64,000 nt of DNA from Adenophora triphylla var. japonica (lineage: Eukaryota > Streptophyta > Magnoliopsida > Asterales > Campanulaceae): contig JAFEMH010003618.1 in assembly GCA_022495995.1 (NCBI GenBank), positions 62,001 through 126,000 of the forward strand. The letters run 5' to 3'. Below the pieces are notes generated by a model, which was not told where the DNA came from, did no database searches, and worked only from the letters and a program-made list of their open reading frames with translations. Shown here in pieces: positions 11,800 through 22,612 of the stretch. How positions within the stretch are numbered: the stretch's first letter is position 1; every line of letters starts with the position of its first letter. The position numbers and the translations under genes were made by a program.

Positions 11800-12339
11800 T
11801 GTTGGGATAGAGGATCAATTGGGCTAGACATCGAAGCAAGGGGAAGATTTTTCGTAGCAGGATTCTGGGGTCAAGAGCGGCCGCGCTGCCTATGTGCGCG
11901 ACCGCGCTCTTGTGCCGAGAATGGTGCTCGGGAGGAACATCTTCGAGGGCGACCGCGCTGAGAGGAAGGGCGACCGCGCTCAAGGGCCGAGGCTGGCGTT
12001 GGTCTTGCTCGTCAATAGCGCGACCGCGCTTAGCAGGAGAGCGGCCGCGCTCCGCCCGTTCAGCAACAGTCAAAGTTTCCTTGTTTTTTTAGGTTTTGGA
12101 CTCTACCCTAGGTCATATATAAACAATGTTCCGCCCCCAATTCAGTTGTAACACAAATTCTAATTACATAGTGCAAGATCCTGGCTTGGTAGTGCCCCCA
12201 GACGTAGTCAATCAAATTGGTGAACTGGGTTAACAATTTCTTGTGTTCTTTTCTGTTTCTTTGATTTCTTGTGCATTGTTTGTGTGCTCTAATCGTTCTT
12301 GTAGGTTTGCTTGGGTTGTGGAGGGCCATATTCACAACA
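11800..12339 (+). repeat. 3' LTR of copia B
   Basis: It starts TGTTGGGATAG, ends TTCACAACA, and repeats the left LTR apart from the T-tract duplication and scattered changes. Confidence 0.95.
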
Positions 12340-12344
12340 AACAT
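12340..12344. repeat. target-site duplication AACAT (right) of copia B
   Basis: It is an exact copy of 7169-7173. Confidence 0.95.
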
Positions 12345-12740
12345 ATGATGTGCATTTTGCGGTACAGAACAAGCGTGTCGCGGAGGATGTTATCCGCATA
12401 AATGGGTCTGCAAATGATAATGAGCTGAGAAATGTTTTGCACATCGATAAAATTTAGCTAGAAATGTTACCTATACCATAAGGAAAGTAGCCCCTTCGCA
12501 GGAAATAGTTCCTTTGCATTAGATAGTTCCTTCTACGGAACATAAGATAGTCCCTATTGCGGGTGATAAGATAGTCCCTCTACTACGAGAGTTAAGATAG
12601 TCTGTGAAGGATAAAATAATCTCTCTGCGGGAGTTAGGCATACTGCTGAAGCCAACAAGAATACCACAAACTTAAGTGGTGGATTTATTTTGTCAATTAA
12701 TAATGAGGTGAATGTAGATCAAGCTGATCACGACACTCTC
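12345..12740 (+). other. unassigned host block between copia B and tandem array
   Basis: No intact ORF is present. There are reiterated short phrases of the type GATAGTCCCT...GCGGG between about 12500 and 12620, and from about 12640 phrases like the later repeat (CCACAAACTTAAGTGGTGGA) in degenerate form. This suggests that the 114-bp repeats once began here and have decayed. Confidence 0.4.
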
Positions 12741-14690
12741 GTATGCTGCCGAAGTGAGCGAACATACCGCAAACTCAAATGATGGACTTATGTTGTCAAT
12801 AAAGAGTGCAACGATTGCGGATATGGATGATCGCGGCATTCGTGCGAGAGCTGAGCATGTTACTGAAATCAGCGAACATACCGCAAACTCAAATGATGGA
12901 CTTATGTTGTCCATAAAGAGTGCAACGATTGCGGATATGGATGATCGTGACAACCGTGCGGGAACTGAGCATGTTACTGAAGTCAGCGAACATACCGAAA
13001 ACTCAAAATGATGGACTTATGTTGTCCATAAAGAGTGCAACGATTGCGGATATGGATGATCGCGGCAACCGTGCGGGAGCTGAGCATGTTACTGAAGTTA
13101 GCGAACATACCGCAAACTCAAAATGAAGGACTTATGTTGTCCAAAAGTAACGCATAGATTGCGGATATGCAAGATCGCGACAATCCAGCAGATGTTGAGC
13201 ATGATACCAGTGCTGGTGATCATACTTCAGGCTTTAATGAAGGACTTATGCTGTCCAAAAGTAACACAGAGATTGCGGATATGCAAGATCGCGACTATTC
13301 TGCAGATGCTGAGCATGATTCCAGTGCTGGTGATCATACTGCAAGCTTTAATGAAGGACTTATGCTGTCCGAAAGTAACACAGAGATTGCGGATATGCAA
13401 GATCGCGACAATCCCGCAGGTGATGAGCATGATACCAGTGCTGGTGATCATAGTGCATGCTTTAATGAAGGACTTATGTTGTCCAAAAGTAACACAGAGA
13501 TTGCAGATATGCAAGATCGTGACAATCCTGCAGGTGATGAGCATGATACCAGTGATAGTGATCATACTGCAGGCTTTAATGAAGGACTTATGCTGTCCAA
13601 AAGTAACGCAGAGATTGCGGATATGCAAGATCGCGACAATCCTGCAGGTGATGAGCATGATACCAGTGTTGGTGATCATACTGCAGGCTTTAATGAAGGA
13701 CTTATGATGTCCAAAAGTAACACACGCAGAGATTGCGGATATGCAAGATCGCGACAATCCTGCAGGTGATGAGCATGATACCAGTGCTGGTGATCATACT
13801 GCAGGCTTTAATGAAGGACTTATGATGTCCAAAAGTAACACCAAGATTGTGAATATACAAGATCGCGACAATCCTGCATGTGCTGAGCATGATACCAGTA
13901 CTGGTGATCATACCGCAGGGTTTAATGAAGGACTTATGCTATCCGAAAGTAACGCAGAGATTCCGGATATGCAAGATCACGACATTCCCGCAGGTGATGA
14001 GCATGATACCAGTGATGGTGATCATAGTGCAGACTTTAATGAAGGACTTATGTTGTCCAAAAGTAACCTAGAGATTGTGGATATGCAAGATCGCGACAAT
14101 CCTGCAGGTGATGAGCATGATACCAGTGCTGGTGATCATACCGCAGGCTTTAATGAAGGACTTATGCTATCCAAAAGTAACGCAGAGATTGCGGATATGC
14201 AAGATCGCGACAATCCTGCAGAAGCTGAGCATGATACCAGTGCTGGTGATCATACTGCAGGCTTTAATGAAGGACTTATGCTGTCCAAAAGTAACACAAA
14301 GATTGCGGATATGCAAGATCGCGACAATCCTGCAGGTGCTAAGCATGATACCAGTACTGGTGATCATACCGCAGGCTTTAATGAAGGACTTATGCTGTCC
14401 GAAAGTAACGTAGAGATTGCAGATATGCAAGATCACGACAATCCCGCAGGTGATGAGCATGATACCAGTGCTGGTGATCATAGTGCAGGCTTTAATGAAG
14501 GACTTATGTTGTCCAAAAGTAACGCAGAGATTGCGGATATGCAAGATCGCGACAATCTCTTGAGCATGATACCAGTGATGGTGATCATACTGCAGGCTTT
14601 AATGAAGGACTTATGCTGTCCAAAAGTAACGTAGAGATTGCGGATATGCAAGATCACGACAATGTTGCAGGTGGTAAGATTGTGGAATGC
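12740..14690 (+). repeat. 114-bp coding-type tandem array (about 17 units)
   Basis: The period is 114 bp (38 codons). Clear unit starts fall at 13167, 13281, 13395, 13509, 13623, 13741, 13855, 13969, 14083, 14197, 14311, 14425, 14539 and 14646, with a 4-bp insertion before 13741 and a 7-bp deletion before 14646. More diverged 38-codon units (MDDRG type) lie at about 12740-13166. Because 114 is a multiple of three and units lack stops in several frames, long ORFs appear in more than one frame on both strands. Most differences between units fall in third codon positions of the frame beginning MQDRD. Confidence 0.9.
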
Positions 14691-14923
14691 TCATCAGGTC
14701 AGGCGGACTTGGTTATGCGTCAGTGGAAGTGGTGGAAGAAACTTCTTGTGAAGAGGACATTAATTCTGGGGTTGCGGATATGGATGATCGTGGCAATCGT
14801 GTGGAAGGTGAGTATGTTACGGAAGACGGTGAACATACTACAAGCTCAAGTAGTATTCTCCCTGTAGAAAATGATGAGGAAGAAGTTACTCCCGCAAATA
14901 ATCAATTAGCGGTAGTAGAATGA
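12754..14923 (+). pseudogene. unrecognised repeat protein with 38-residue units
   Basis: I do not recognise this protein. The likely coding frame has units of the form MQDRDNPAGDEHDTS, then AGDHTAGFNEGLMLSKSN and AEIAD: acidic and hydrophilic, with no signal peptide, membrane segment or cysteines in the units. Upstream units (MDDRGNRAGAEHVTEVSEHT...) are related. After the array the frame runs through MDDRGNRVEGEYVTEDGEHT and an acidic tail to a TGA at 14921-14923. Frameshifts near 13010, 13115, 13725 and 14560 break it. The N-terminus is not identifiable and may have been separated by copia B. It could be a mobile-element accessory protein or a decayed host gene. Confidence 0.5.
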
Positions 14924-16040
14924 AAAGAATCATGGCATGTTCAAATAGATTGCCATAGCATGTCTTAAAAGAACAAGCAGGTATACTTAACACATGGCAT
15001 TTAGTTTTGTTAAATAACACATTTTATAAGGAAAGAGGTCATAGTCAACTAGGCTAAGCTTGCATCGGCCACAATTTGACTGTGTATGGCATGGATTTTT
15101 CCTAGTTTTACTAATATACAAAGTAGTAATAGGTTATTATTAAGCAACAAAGTGAGCATGCGATCTTTGCACTATGATTTGTGCTATTTTTTATCATGCA
15201 ATAATAATATTGTAGCATGACTTTCAATTAAATAAGTTAAAAACATAACTGGAAAAATGTCATATTAGCAAAAAAGAGTGTTAGGTACTTATCCCTATTG
15301 CCCCCACTCCATATTCTCGATGCTTGTCTCGAGGATGTGGAGTATTACTCATTGATGATTTTTCTTTATTATTACTATGCATATAATAGCGGCACACGAT
15401 TTGCTAATTTAATGATTTCTAAAATTAGGCAAATAACTCAAGGCGCAATTGTAGTTTTTGTACGCAGCATGTTAATGATATGATATGTATATCTTAACGA
15501 CAAATGGTTTCATGCCATATGAAAGAAAATGCAAGAAGCAAGTTAATATGTTATATATAAGCATATAAGTTGTATAGATAGGCATGAGCATCCAATTTGT
15601 GATAAAAATTCACTTTTGATTTTAAGATAGAGTAAATATATATTATTACTATATATATTTATATTTTGAGAGCATATTTTCATTCTATACTTGATCAAAT
15701 TGAAACAATATGTGCTTCACTCTTGATCATTACTGGTGGCACAAGTAGGTATGTGATGGGTGAATTGCTTTAAATATTATCACATATGTATAATAATATT
15801 GTATAATTAAATTGCATATGTAATTTGACAGAGCATGCATGCGTAAGCATTTAATAAAAGGTATAATCAGAAAGAATTCACCTGAAAATGACGTTAACAG
15901 ACTAACGAATTCTGGTGAGAGATTAACGGCAGTTGACGGAAGTCGTTAGATATTTAACGGAAGCATAAACAACAGGATTTTAACGGAGCTTTTACGGATT
16001 CTGACCAAAATCTAAGGGGGCTAGATATTTTTTCTCCTCG
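14924..16040. other. AT-rich non-coding stretch left of element C
   Basis: No supportable gene is present. It is AT-rich with several TATATA runs (about 15620-15665). Near 15890-16000 are repeated TTAACGG and GTTAAC phrases. The boundary with LTR C at about 16041 is described under element C. Confidence 0.5.
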
Positions 16041-16290
16041 TGTGTGACGCGTGCCCGAGAGTAAAATCTGGCTCATGCCTTCCGGTTAATTTTCCCGGCA
16101 ATTCTGGCAAGTTTTCCGGTAATTTTCGAGACTTTCCTAGAGTTCCGAAACAATTTCGGAACTGTTCCAAACCATTTAAAGGGTGAAGGGACTGCTTGGA
16201 GATTAAGAAACACGTTTTTCTTAATTCAAGGAAAACCTTCTAGAAAACTGCCTCCTTGCATGTTTCTAGAAGGAACTGGATTGGGCCTAT

Positions 16291-16419
16291 TATGTCGTGC
16301 GACATACCCAGCCAGGGAGAATTCTAGAATCATGCCACCTTGCATGTTTCTAGAAGGAAAACGGTTATGGCTTGTTATGTCGTGCGACATACTAAGCCCA
16401 TGCATGCAGCCTATAAATA
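16291..16419 (+). promoter_or_regulatory. LTR promoter of element C
   Basis: Two copies of TATGTCGTGCGACATA lie at 16291-16306 and 16376-16391, the latter extended by CTAAGCCCATG. TATAAATA follows at 16412-16419. The 3' LTR has the same layout (29616-29631, 29701-29716, TATA 29737-29744). The extended module recurs at 27893-27920 upstream of the antisense PMD gene. Confidence 0.75.
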
Positions 16420-17089
16420 GAGGCTTTCACCTCTCATTTTGGGCATCACTTTTCACCCCTTTTCCACTCCTCAGAGTCCCTCTGTCAAAAATACGTCCAG
16501 GAGCTTACTCTCTCCTCATATACCCCCAAAACACCCCCTAATCCTCCCAAAATCACTCATTATTCAATCAAACCCACACACACTTCCCACACACATCAAG
16601 AACCAAAGGTTCTCACGGAATCAAGGCTTGATATCAGATCTGGAGGTTGCTGTTGAAGGCTCCTATATCTAACATGATATAGGGAGTCGTTGTCTTCAAG
16701 GGTAACGATTTCTACCCCTTTTGCTTTCCCTATCTTCATTAGACATAAGATCTATATACTAAATGTATTAATAATGTTGTATTCTGATTAAAGTTGCATG
16801 CTTTAGTGTCATATTGCTTAGATCCCTATCTATTTGCACATCATTTCATGTAAAAGATCTCAGCTGTAAGGTCTCTGCAAAGTGGCTAAGTATGTCACGC
16901 GACATAGGCAGCCTATGTCACGCGACATAGGCAACCTATGTCACGCGACAAAATAAGCCAGTTTGCAGAACCTTCATCTGTCTAGTTGGTAATCTGATTT
17001 TAACCCTCATCATGCTATAATCTGATGTTTATCTGCAATTTAGATAGTATCTATGTACATAAAAATGACATCTTTTCATTAAAATGCTA

Positions 17090-17440
17090 TTTTCATACAT
17101 TAAGGCGCATCCTTTGCACCTAAAACCCATTTTCATACATTAAAATCTTTTCTTCACATAAAAGGCATCCTTTGCATTCAAATTAGCATCCTTTGCATAA
17201 AAATCTCTTTTTTATATTAAAGGTGCATCATTTGCATTAAAAGTCATTTCTCTTGCCTTCAAAATAACATCTTTATGCATCATTTGCACCCAAAATACTA
17301 TTTTCTTCATAAAAATGCATCATTTGCATAAAAATCATGTCTTTATATTCAAAATGCATCCTTTGCAATAAAGATCACTTCTTTAAACCAAAAAGCATCC
17401 TTTGCAAACCAAAATGCCATTTTCTCACTAAAAATGTCAT
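17090..17440 (+). repeat. interspersed GCATCCTTTGCA motif array in LTR C
   Basis: Many irregularly spaced copies of GCATCCTTTGCA or GCATCATTTGCA alternate with AAAATCATTTTC-type phrases. The same array is at about 30425-30750 in the 3' LTR. It lies downstream of the TATA box, so it would be transcribed. Origin and role are unknown. Confidence 0.75.
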
Positions 17441-18113
17441 TTTTCATACATTTCCCCCATTAGCAACCTCGGAACGGACCGATGTAAAGATCCTATCTTT
17501 ACATCGTTTCTTCCATTAAAGGTTTCACAAACTCTTTAGAAAGGGATAACCTTGAACCCGATATCTCCGATTATCACTTAAGACGAGTATGAAGCATCTA
17601 TATGAGCTCGACCGTTTTTAAGGTGTAGGATTGATGGGCTAAGGACCCTCCTTTTCTAAAGAACCTCATTTTGGACTATAAAAGGGAGTCATTCTCTCGA
17701 TCACGCAAGTCCCGAGGTTAAAAAGCGATGATCACAAGTCCAAGATGAGGACGGGATCATAATCCCGAACACATAGAAATCCAAGGAATCCAGAGCGACA
17801 ACCAATAAATGGTTTGTACGTCCGGAAGACAACTTGGGACATTCCCCCCCCCCCTTATTTTCAAACACATGCACACAAAAAAGCACGCAAGCAAGCAAGA
17901 TAAATGGAATCTTGGGAGACTTGCTTTGGCAAGGAACCTTGGGTGAACGACGATCCGTTCTTCCCAAGGGGTAACTTAACCTCCGAACCCAATAAAACCT
18001 TTTTTTCAAAGTTTTGAGGTAATCAAAATGGCGTGGCGACTCCGTTTTTCAAATTAAACCGGATGTCTTCAAACTCGCGTGAATCCAACAAATTTGGGCA
18101 CACATTCACAGTT

Positions 18114-18131
18114 TGGCGACTCTGCTGGGGA
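18114..18131 (+). promoter_or_regulatory. primer binding site, tRNA-Arg type (element C)
   Basis: TGGCGACTCTGCTGGGGA lies three bases after the LTR end CACA. It differs at one base from element A (CTCTG for CTCCG) and equals that of element H. Confidence 0.85.
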
Positions 18132-19004
18132 TCACCCAAAGGAGAAAAGCTTTCATTTTCAAAATAAAAAAATCGATACTCGGTATATAGGTGGAAACCA
18201 CTTAACCTTCCTGTATCACTCCCTGATGTGGAAGTTGGGATAAACGGTGGTTTAACAATCCCACGTACCAGTATCCCTTTTCGAAAATAAATTTTGAAAA
18301 AATAATAAAAGAAAGCTTTTCCCTTTGAGCGGGTTAGACTCCCGTCGTGGATTCCATGAATCGTGCTTGCTTTCTTTGCCTTGCATTGCATCATTTGCAT
18401 CTTGGATTTTGTGCATACATTGAACAGGAAATAACCTGAAAATGCAAAGGAGTGGAACCGGGAAATTTGATCCATGCAGTCGTACGGCTCAATCCTCCCT
18501 GGATTCTGACCGGACGACCTCAGTGGCAATTCTACCAGGAAAAATCAGGGTTAATCTGGCAGTCCTAGCAGCTTGGGGCTACTCAGCTCCATGACTGATT
18601 GGGGCTCCCAGAAAATTTACGTGCTTATCTGCTGCATTCTCCCCCGTCCCGAAAATCATTCCTTTAAAACACATTTATGAAAATCTCTGTTTTAACTCAA
18701 AAAGGAACATTTTTAGGAGACCGCACACTACGCGTACCTGATATATCCTGTACACTTTGAACGCACGTCCTTCAAACCCGGGGTGGTTCCAGTTGCAGTC
18801 ATGGACAGCCTTACGATGCTCCCGGGCACGCACGGAATCATTCCAACCTCCCCATGGCAGCCAGTATCGACCAATGCACAGTCCGTGTCACACGTTTCAA
18901 AAAAAAAAAAAAACCGTGACTTTTGGTTAGTTTTTGGTCTAATCCGTGTCATATAGCCCAGTTGCATATCCCCGTAAAGGTCAAGCCTTAGCTCATAACG
19001 AAAG

Positions 19005-19400
19005 TCAAGATTTTTCGCTCAAGCGAAACTCTGCCGAAATTCCGACAAGGAAAAATCGGTGGGATCTTGACTCCGACATTGACTTTGACCTTGACCCGCA
19101 CGGAATGCGTAAGCGTCGAGACCGAGTCTTTGCCAAAAATCCAAAGATCTTTCGCTCAAGCGAAGCTCTGCCAAAATTCCGACAAGGAAAAATTGGCAAG
19201 ATCTTGACCCGGCATTGACTTCGATTCTGACTCACGCACTGCGTATGCAACGAAGTTCAATGTGACACTGCGTCATCCGGCTTTTGCCGCCCGACCCATG
19301 CCTATTATCTTCTCGGACATTACCGAAAGTCAAAACGTCATTCGCTCAAGCAAAACTCTGCCGAATTCTCGTTAAGGCAGAAAGACGAGACTTTCCCGAT
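19005..19400 (+). repeat. three diverged repeats with TTCGCTCAAGCGAA hairpin
   Basis: The stem-loop TTCGCTCAAGCGAA (6-bp stem, CA loop) occurs at 19014-19027 and 19151-19164, with a damaged copy at 19341-19354. Each is followed by ACTCTGCC and a CTTGAC phrase. In the H leader the comparable palindrome CTTGCGCAAG occurs at 62103-62112 and 62284-62293, also near GTCAAGAT phrases. Confidence 0.7.
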
Positions 19401-19734
19401 ATTGCCTTGACCATAATTCGCATCGCTCGTGCGTTGAAAGTTCCTATGACCTGCTAGATCCGTTAGGAGCGTTCTTTACTCTCGGTCGGTGGGATCCGCG
19501 TGCCCTATAGGACCCTCGCCCGGGGCTGTCCACCCTGGGAGGTCGAAATACAGGTGGAATACGAGGGGCTTATAGACGTAGTGACGGAACCCACTGATCC
19601 AGGATCTAGAGTAGTTGCGAAAAAGAAGGGCAAACCCCCTTTTCCAACCAAATAGAAATAAATAAAAGACATTGTTTTAAGTAAACTTGAACAATTAATG
19701 TAATCATAATTACATGGTCCTGTCTCCGAAATCC

Positions 19735-20110
19735 CTAATCGAGACCTCCTCGGTCCGATTTCCTATTTTTCTATCTCGACCTTTCATGGTCAAACCCCTA
19801 ATCGAGACCTCCCCGGTTCGATTTCCGATTTTTCTATCTCGACCTTTCATGGTCAAACCCCTAATCGAGACCTCCTCGGTCCGATTTCTGATTTTTCTAT
19901 CTCGACCTTTCATGGTCAAATTCCTAATCGAGACCTCCTCGGTCCGATTTCCGTTTTTTCCATCTCGACCTTTCATGGTCAAGTTCCTAATCGAGACCTC
20001 CTCGATTCGATCTCCGATCTTCCCATCTCGACCTTTCGCGGTCAAATCCCTAATCGCGACCTCCTCGGTCCGATCTCCAATTCTCAATCTTGACCTTTCA
20101 AGGTCTCATC
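19735..20110 (+). repeat. 63-bp tandem array in leader of element C
   Basis: Units begin CTAATCGAGACCTCC at 19735, 19798, 19861, 19924, 19987 and 20050, exactly 63 bp apart, each containing CTCGACCTTTCATGGTCAA. The 21-codon length gives repeat ORFs on both strands that I do not regard as genes. Confidence 0.92.
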
Positions 20111-20370
20111 TTTTCCGATCAATTAGGATTAGGAGAAAATGTGTTTCGAGAAAAAGTTAAAGCGATAAGTACATGTTACTTGAGTCTTCAGCCTAAACAC
20201 TTACCTTCGAGTCTAAACCTTACCTATCCCCGAGTCTAAACCTTGTCTATCCCTTTCCCGCAGCGAGAAAGAAGTGGGCAAAAATACCGGGTCAGCGGCC
20301 TTTCAGTGCGGAAGCCTTAGGTTCAGACAGTTCAGCAGAATCGTCAGTTTTGTTAGCTCAGAGAGTCAGA

Positions 20371-21829
20371 ATGGCGGATTTGACAGAAAACAGTGAGGGT
20401 GCAGGAAATCAGATGGTTAGGAAGGAAGAGTTAGTCCTGGCCTTGGAAAATGCTCATAAGGTTCATGAAGAGCAGCTGTCATTACTCATCGGTGCTCTTC
20501 GCCGCTATGGGGTTCAGGTAACAGTTGAGTCAAACGGTTCTTTGGTAGTGGTCGAAGATGAAACTTCGGAGACAGTGATTTCAGTCCCTTCATCCTATAA
20601 CCCAGACCTTCCATCCTATAGCCAATACCTTCCCCCATCTGCATATGATCCCTTGCCAAGGACTACTCCTCCTCTTCAGTCCTTTCCAACATCCCAGCTC
20701 ATCAGGGCTCCATCGCCCTCAGCTTCTCAGAACGGATTGGGCTTCACCCCACCTGTCCCTCAGTTTCAGCAATGCCTGCCAGTTTATGCCCCAGCTTCGC
20801 ATAATCAATTTGAGTTATGTGGCTATGTTTTGAAGCCCCTATACCCCACCTGAGTGCGATCATGAGTCGCCAAAGGATGATCCAAGTTTTCAGCTGTCAC
20901 CCACCGGACTTCATGAATTCAGCCGTCAGTTTACCACTGTGGTTCCCTCCGCCGATACAAGTCCTGCTGCCAGTTCCGGTAACCCGAGAGTCCCCGTTGA
21001 CCCCCATGTGGCAATATTGATGGAGCAAGTGAAATAGATGCAGGAGAAGCTTGACCTCATGATGAGTATCAATACTCCCTTGACCCAAGATGTCGAACCA
21101 GGCAAGGAAATGACTCCACCAAGCATAACCCAATGCCACCAATACCAAGCAGCAACTGTACCCAGCTCAGCACCAGTTCCTCACAATGGAAAGAGTGTCG
21201 TAGCCTCCTTCAGCCAAATCCAACAATGGAACCAATTGGACAAAGGAAATCCAAGTCTTGAGAACAACAATGTCTCCCGAAAACCCCGCTCCCTTCATTT
21301 TGACAACGCGGAGATGCCTTTAAGCAAGATTCTGGAAGAGCTAATGAAAGAAAAGCTGATAAAGCCACTGGAGAATTGGAAGCCCAAGAACCCCAACGTT
21401 CGGGTGGATGAGTCCAAGCATTGTCTTTTCCATCAATACCCTGGGCACGACACTGATGATTGCACCTATTTGAGGCATGAGATCCAGAAATTGATAGAAA
21501 ATGGGAAGCTCGAGAACCTCCATGGGCTAAAAACAGAAAGTTATGGTAAGAGGTCAATTCAGGAAGTGCAAGGTCAGAAACGTCAGCCTGATGATTTTGG
21601 GATGCCCATGAGCAAAGTTTTTGATGATTTGGTGAAACGAGGCCTTCTCACACCTCTCGAGAATTATAAGCCAAGTAACCCAGGTAGAGTTGACAGGGCC
21701 AAGTTCTGCGGATACCACAAGCATTATGGTCACATGACAGACAAGTGTTTGGATCTGAAGAAAGAAATTCAGTGGCTGATCTACGAAGGAAAGGTCAAGT
21801 TCCCTGGCAGTCCAACCAGCGAAGAGTAG
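20371..21829 (+). pseudogene. gag: gag remnant of element C, capsid domain missing, knuckle module duplicated
   Basis: It starts at ATG 20371 (MADLTENSEG). The N-terminal helix and beta motif (HEEQLSLLIGALRRYG, then NGSLVVVEDE) match gag of A and H. A TGA near 20851 with a frameshift and a TAG at 21035-21037 interrupt it. The frame 21038-21829 then gives 263 codons. Compared with gag A, the capsid domain expected after the DPH...MEQ segment is absent. Instead two knuckle modules follow: C129-H132-H137-C142 and C224-H227-H232-C237 (both CX2HX4HX4C, numbered from 21038), each preceded by a MPLSK or MPMSK and PLEN segment and followed by an EIQ-LI segment. This protein could bind RNA but not build a capsid by itself. 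Confidence 0.82.
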
Positions 21830-22404
21830 CTAGACTAGGGTCTACTTATCCTTAAGCAAGATTAAAAAAAAATATAGTCTCTCAGTCAACCTTCGTAGGT
21901 TCTAGTTCTTTTCTCTTTCAATCAAGTCCTCCACGGACATTGTAATTAATCTTCAATTTTCTATAAAAGAGTCTTCTTCTTTTCTTGCTAGACTTAAGAC
22001 ATTATTTGCACACCTACATTACATTTAATGAAATGGTTTTATTTTATATGATCAGTTGCATTGCTCAACAAATAATCTCTCGAAATAATTAACATTCTGA
22101 TTAATTGGTGTGAGAAAGTCAACTAATGCCATCAAGCCATACACTTTCCTTACCCCACAAAAGGCCTCCATCAAGCCATACACTTTCCCAATCATGCCCC
22201 CACCTTCATCTTGACCAAGTCAACGACGGCGGTAACATCAAGGAACAGCAAGAGGCCACTCAGCTTCGAAAGATTGACCCCATGTCAACAACAACATAGG
22301 AGCTTGGCTTAGACCTCAAGAGTATCAAGAATGTTCAAGCAGGGGCTCGCCTTGGCCCTCAGGTGCTTCGTAAAATAAAAAAAAAAAAGAAAGAAAAAAA
22401 TGTA

Positions 22405-22612
22405 GTGCAAAAAGAGTAATACCCAGCTAGGCTGAAAATACCAAAAAAGGGCAGTCTAGGCAAAAAACAGGGTTGCACATAAAAAAAAAAGAGATAAAAA
22501 AAAAAAGGAAGGAAAAAATCTTGGTGCAAAAAGAGTAATGCCCAGCTAGGCTGAAAATCTCAAAAAAAGGGCAGTCTAGGCAAAAAAAAAACAGGGTTGC
22601 ACATAGAAATAA
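22405..22612 (+). repeat. 119-bp A-rich direct repeat (2 copies)
   Basis: GTGCAAAAAGAGTAAT, then CCCAGCTAGGCTGAAAAT and GGGCAGTCTAGGC starts at 22405 and again at 22524, separated by A-tracts of variable length. Confidence 0.85.

Larger units (their letters stand above)
7174..12339 (+). mobile_element. Element B: complete Ty1/copia retrotransposon
   Basis: This is a 5166-bp element with LTRs TGTTGGG...CAACA (7174-7747 and 11800-12339), an initiator-Met primer site, gag, protease, integrase, RT and RNase H in copia order, a polypurine tract and a perfect 5-bp AACAT target duplication. Coding is broken by a stop after the protease start, two frameshifts in the integrase region, a nonsense codon after RT and a scrambled RNase H segment, so it is inactive. 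Gag and RT resemble the Tork/Tnt1-like group, though lineage is by eye. The LTRs differ by few substitutions, so insertion was fairly recent. Confidence 0.95.
16041..18110 (+). repeat. 5' LTR of element C
   Basis: It pairs with 29378-31443 and ends CACATTCACA. It has two TATGTCGTGCGACATA inverted repeats before TATAAATA (16412-16419), three related TATGTCACGCGACA copies after it, an interspersed GCATCCTTTGCA motif array, a C-tract near 17843-17852, and a U5 PBS-like TGGCGACTCCG at 18035-18045. The left end is uncertain: the 3' copy begins TGTAAGTACCC, whereas here the sequence before 16064 is different. Confidence 0.88.
18132..20370 (+). other. 5' leader of element C
   Basis: This is a 2.2-kb untranslated leader before gag. 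Islands shared with A and/or H lie at 18178-18290, about 18660-18745 and about 19480-19690. Between them are an A-tract (18899-18914), hairpin-bearing repeats (19005-19400) and a 63-bp tandem array (19735-20110). No credible ORF beyond repeat-derived ones. Confidence 0.75.

Noticed and set aside
13227..13757. Minus-strand and alternative plus-frame ORFs over the 114-bp array
   Set aside because: They exist because a 114-bp stop-free unit is a multiple of three. Third-position variation favours the frame beginning MQDRD.
19710..20160. ORFs on both strands over 19.7-20.2 kb
   Set aside because: They derive from the 63-bp tandem array.
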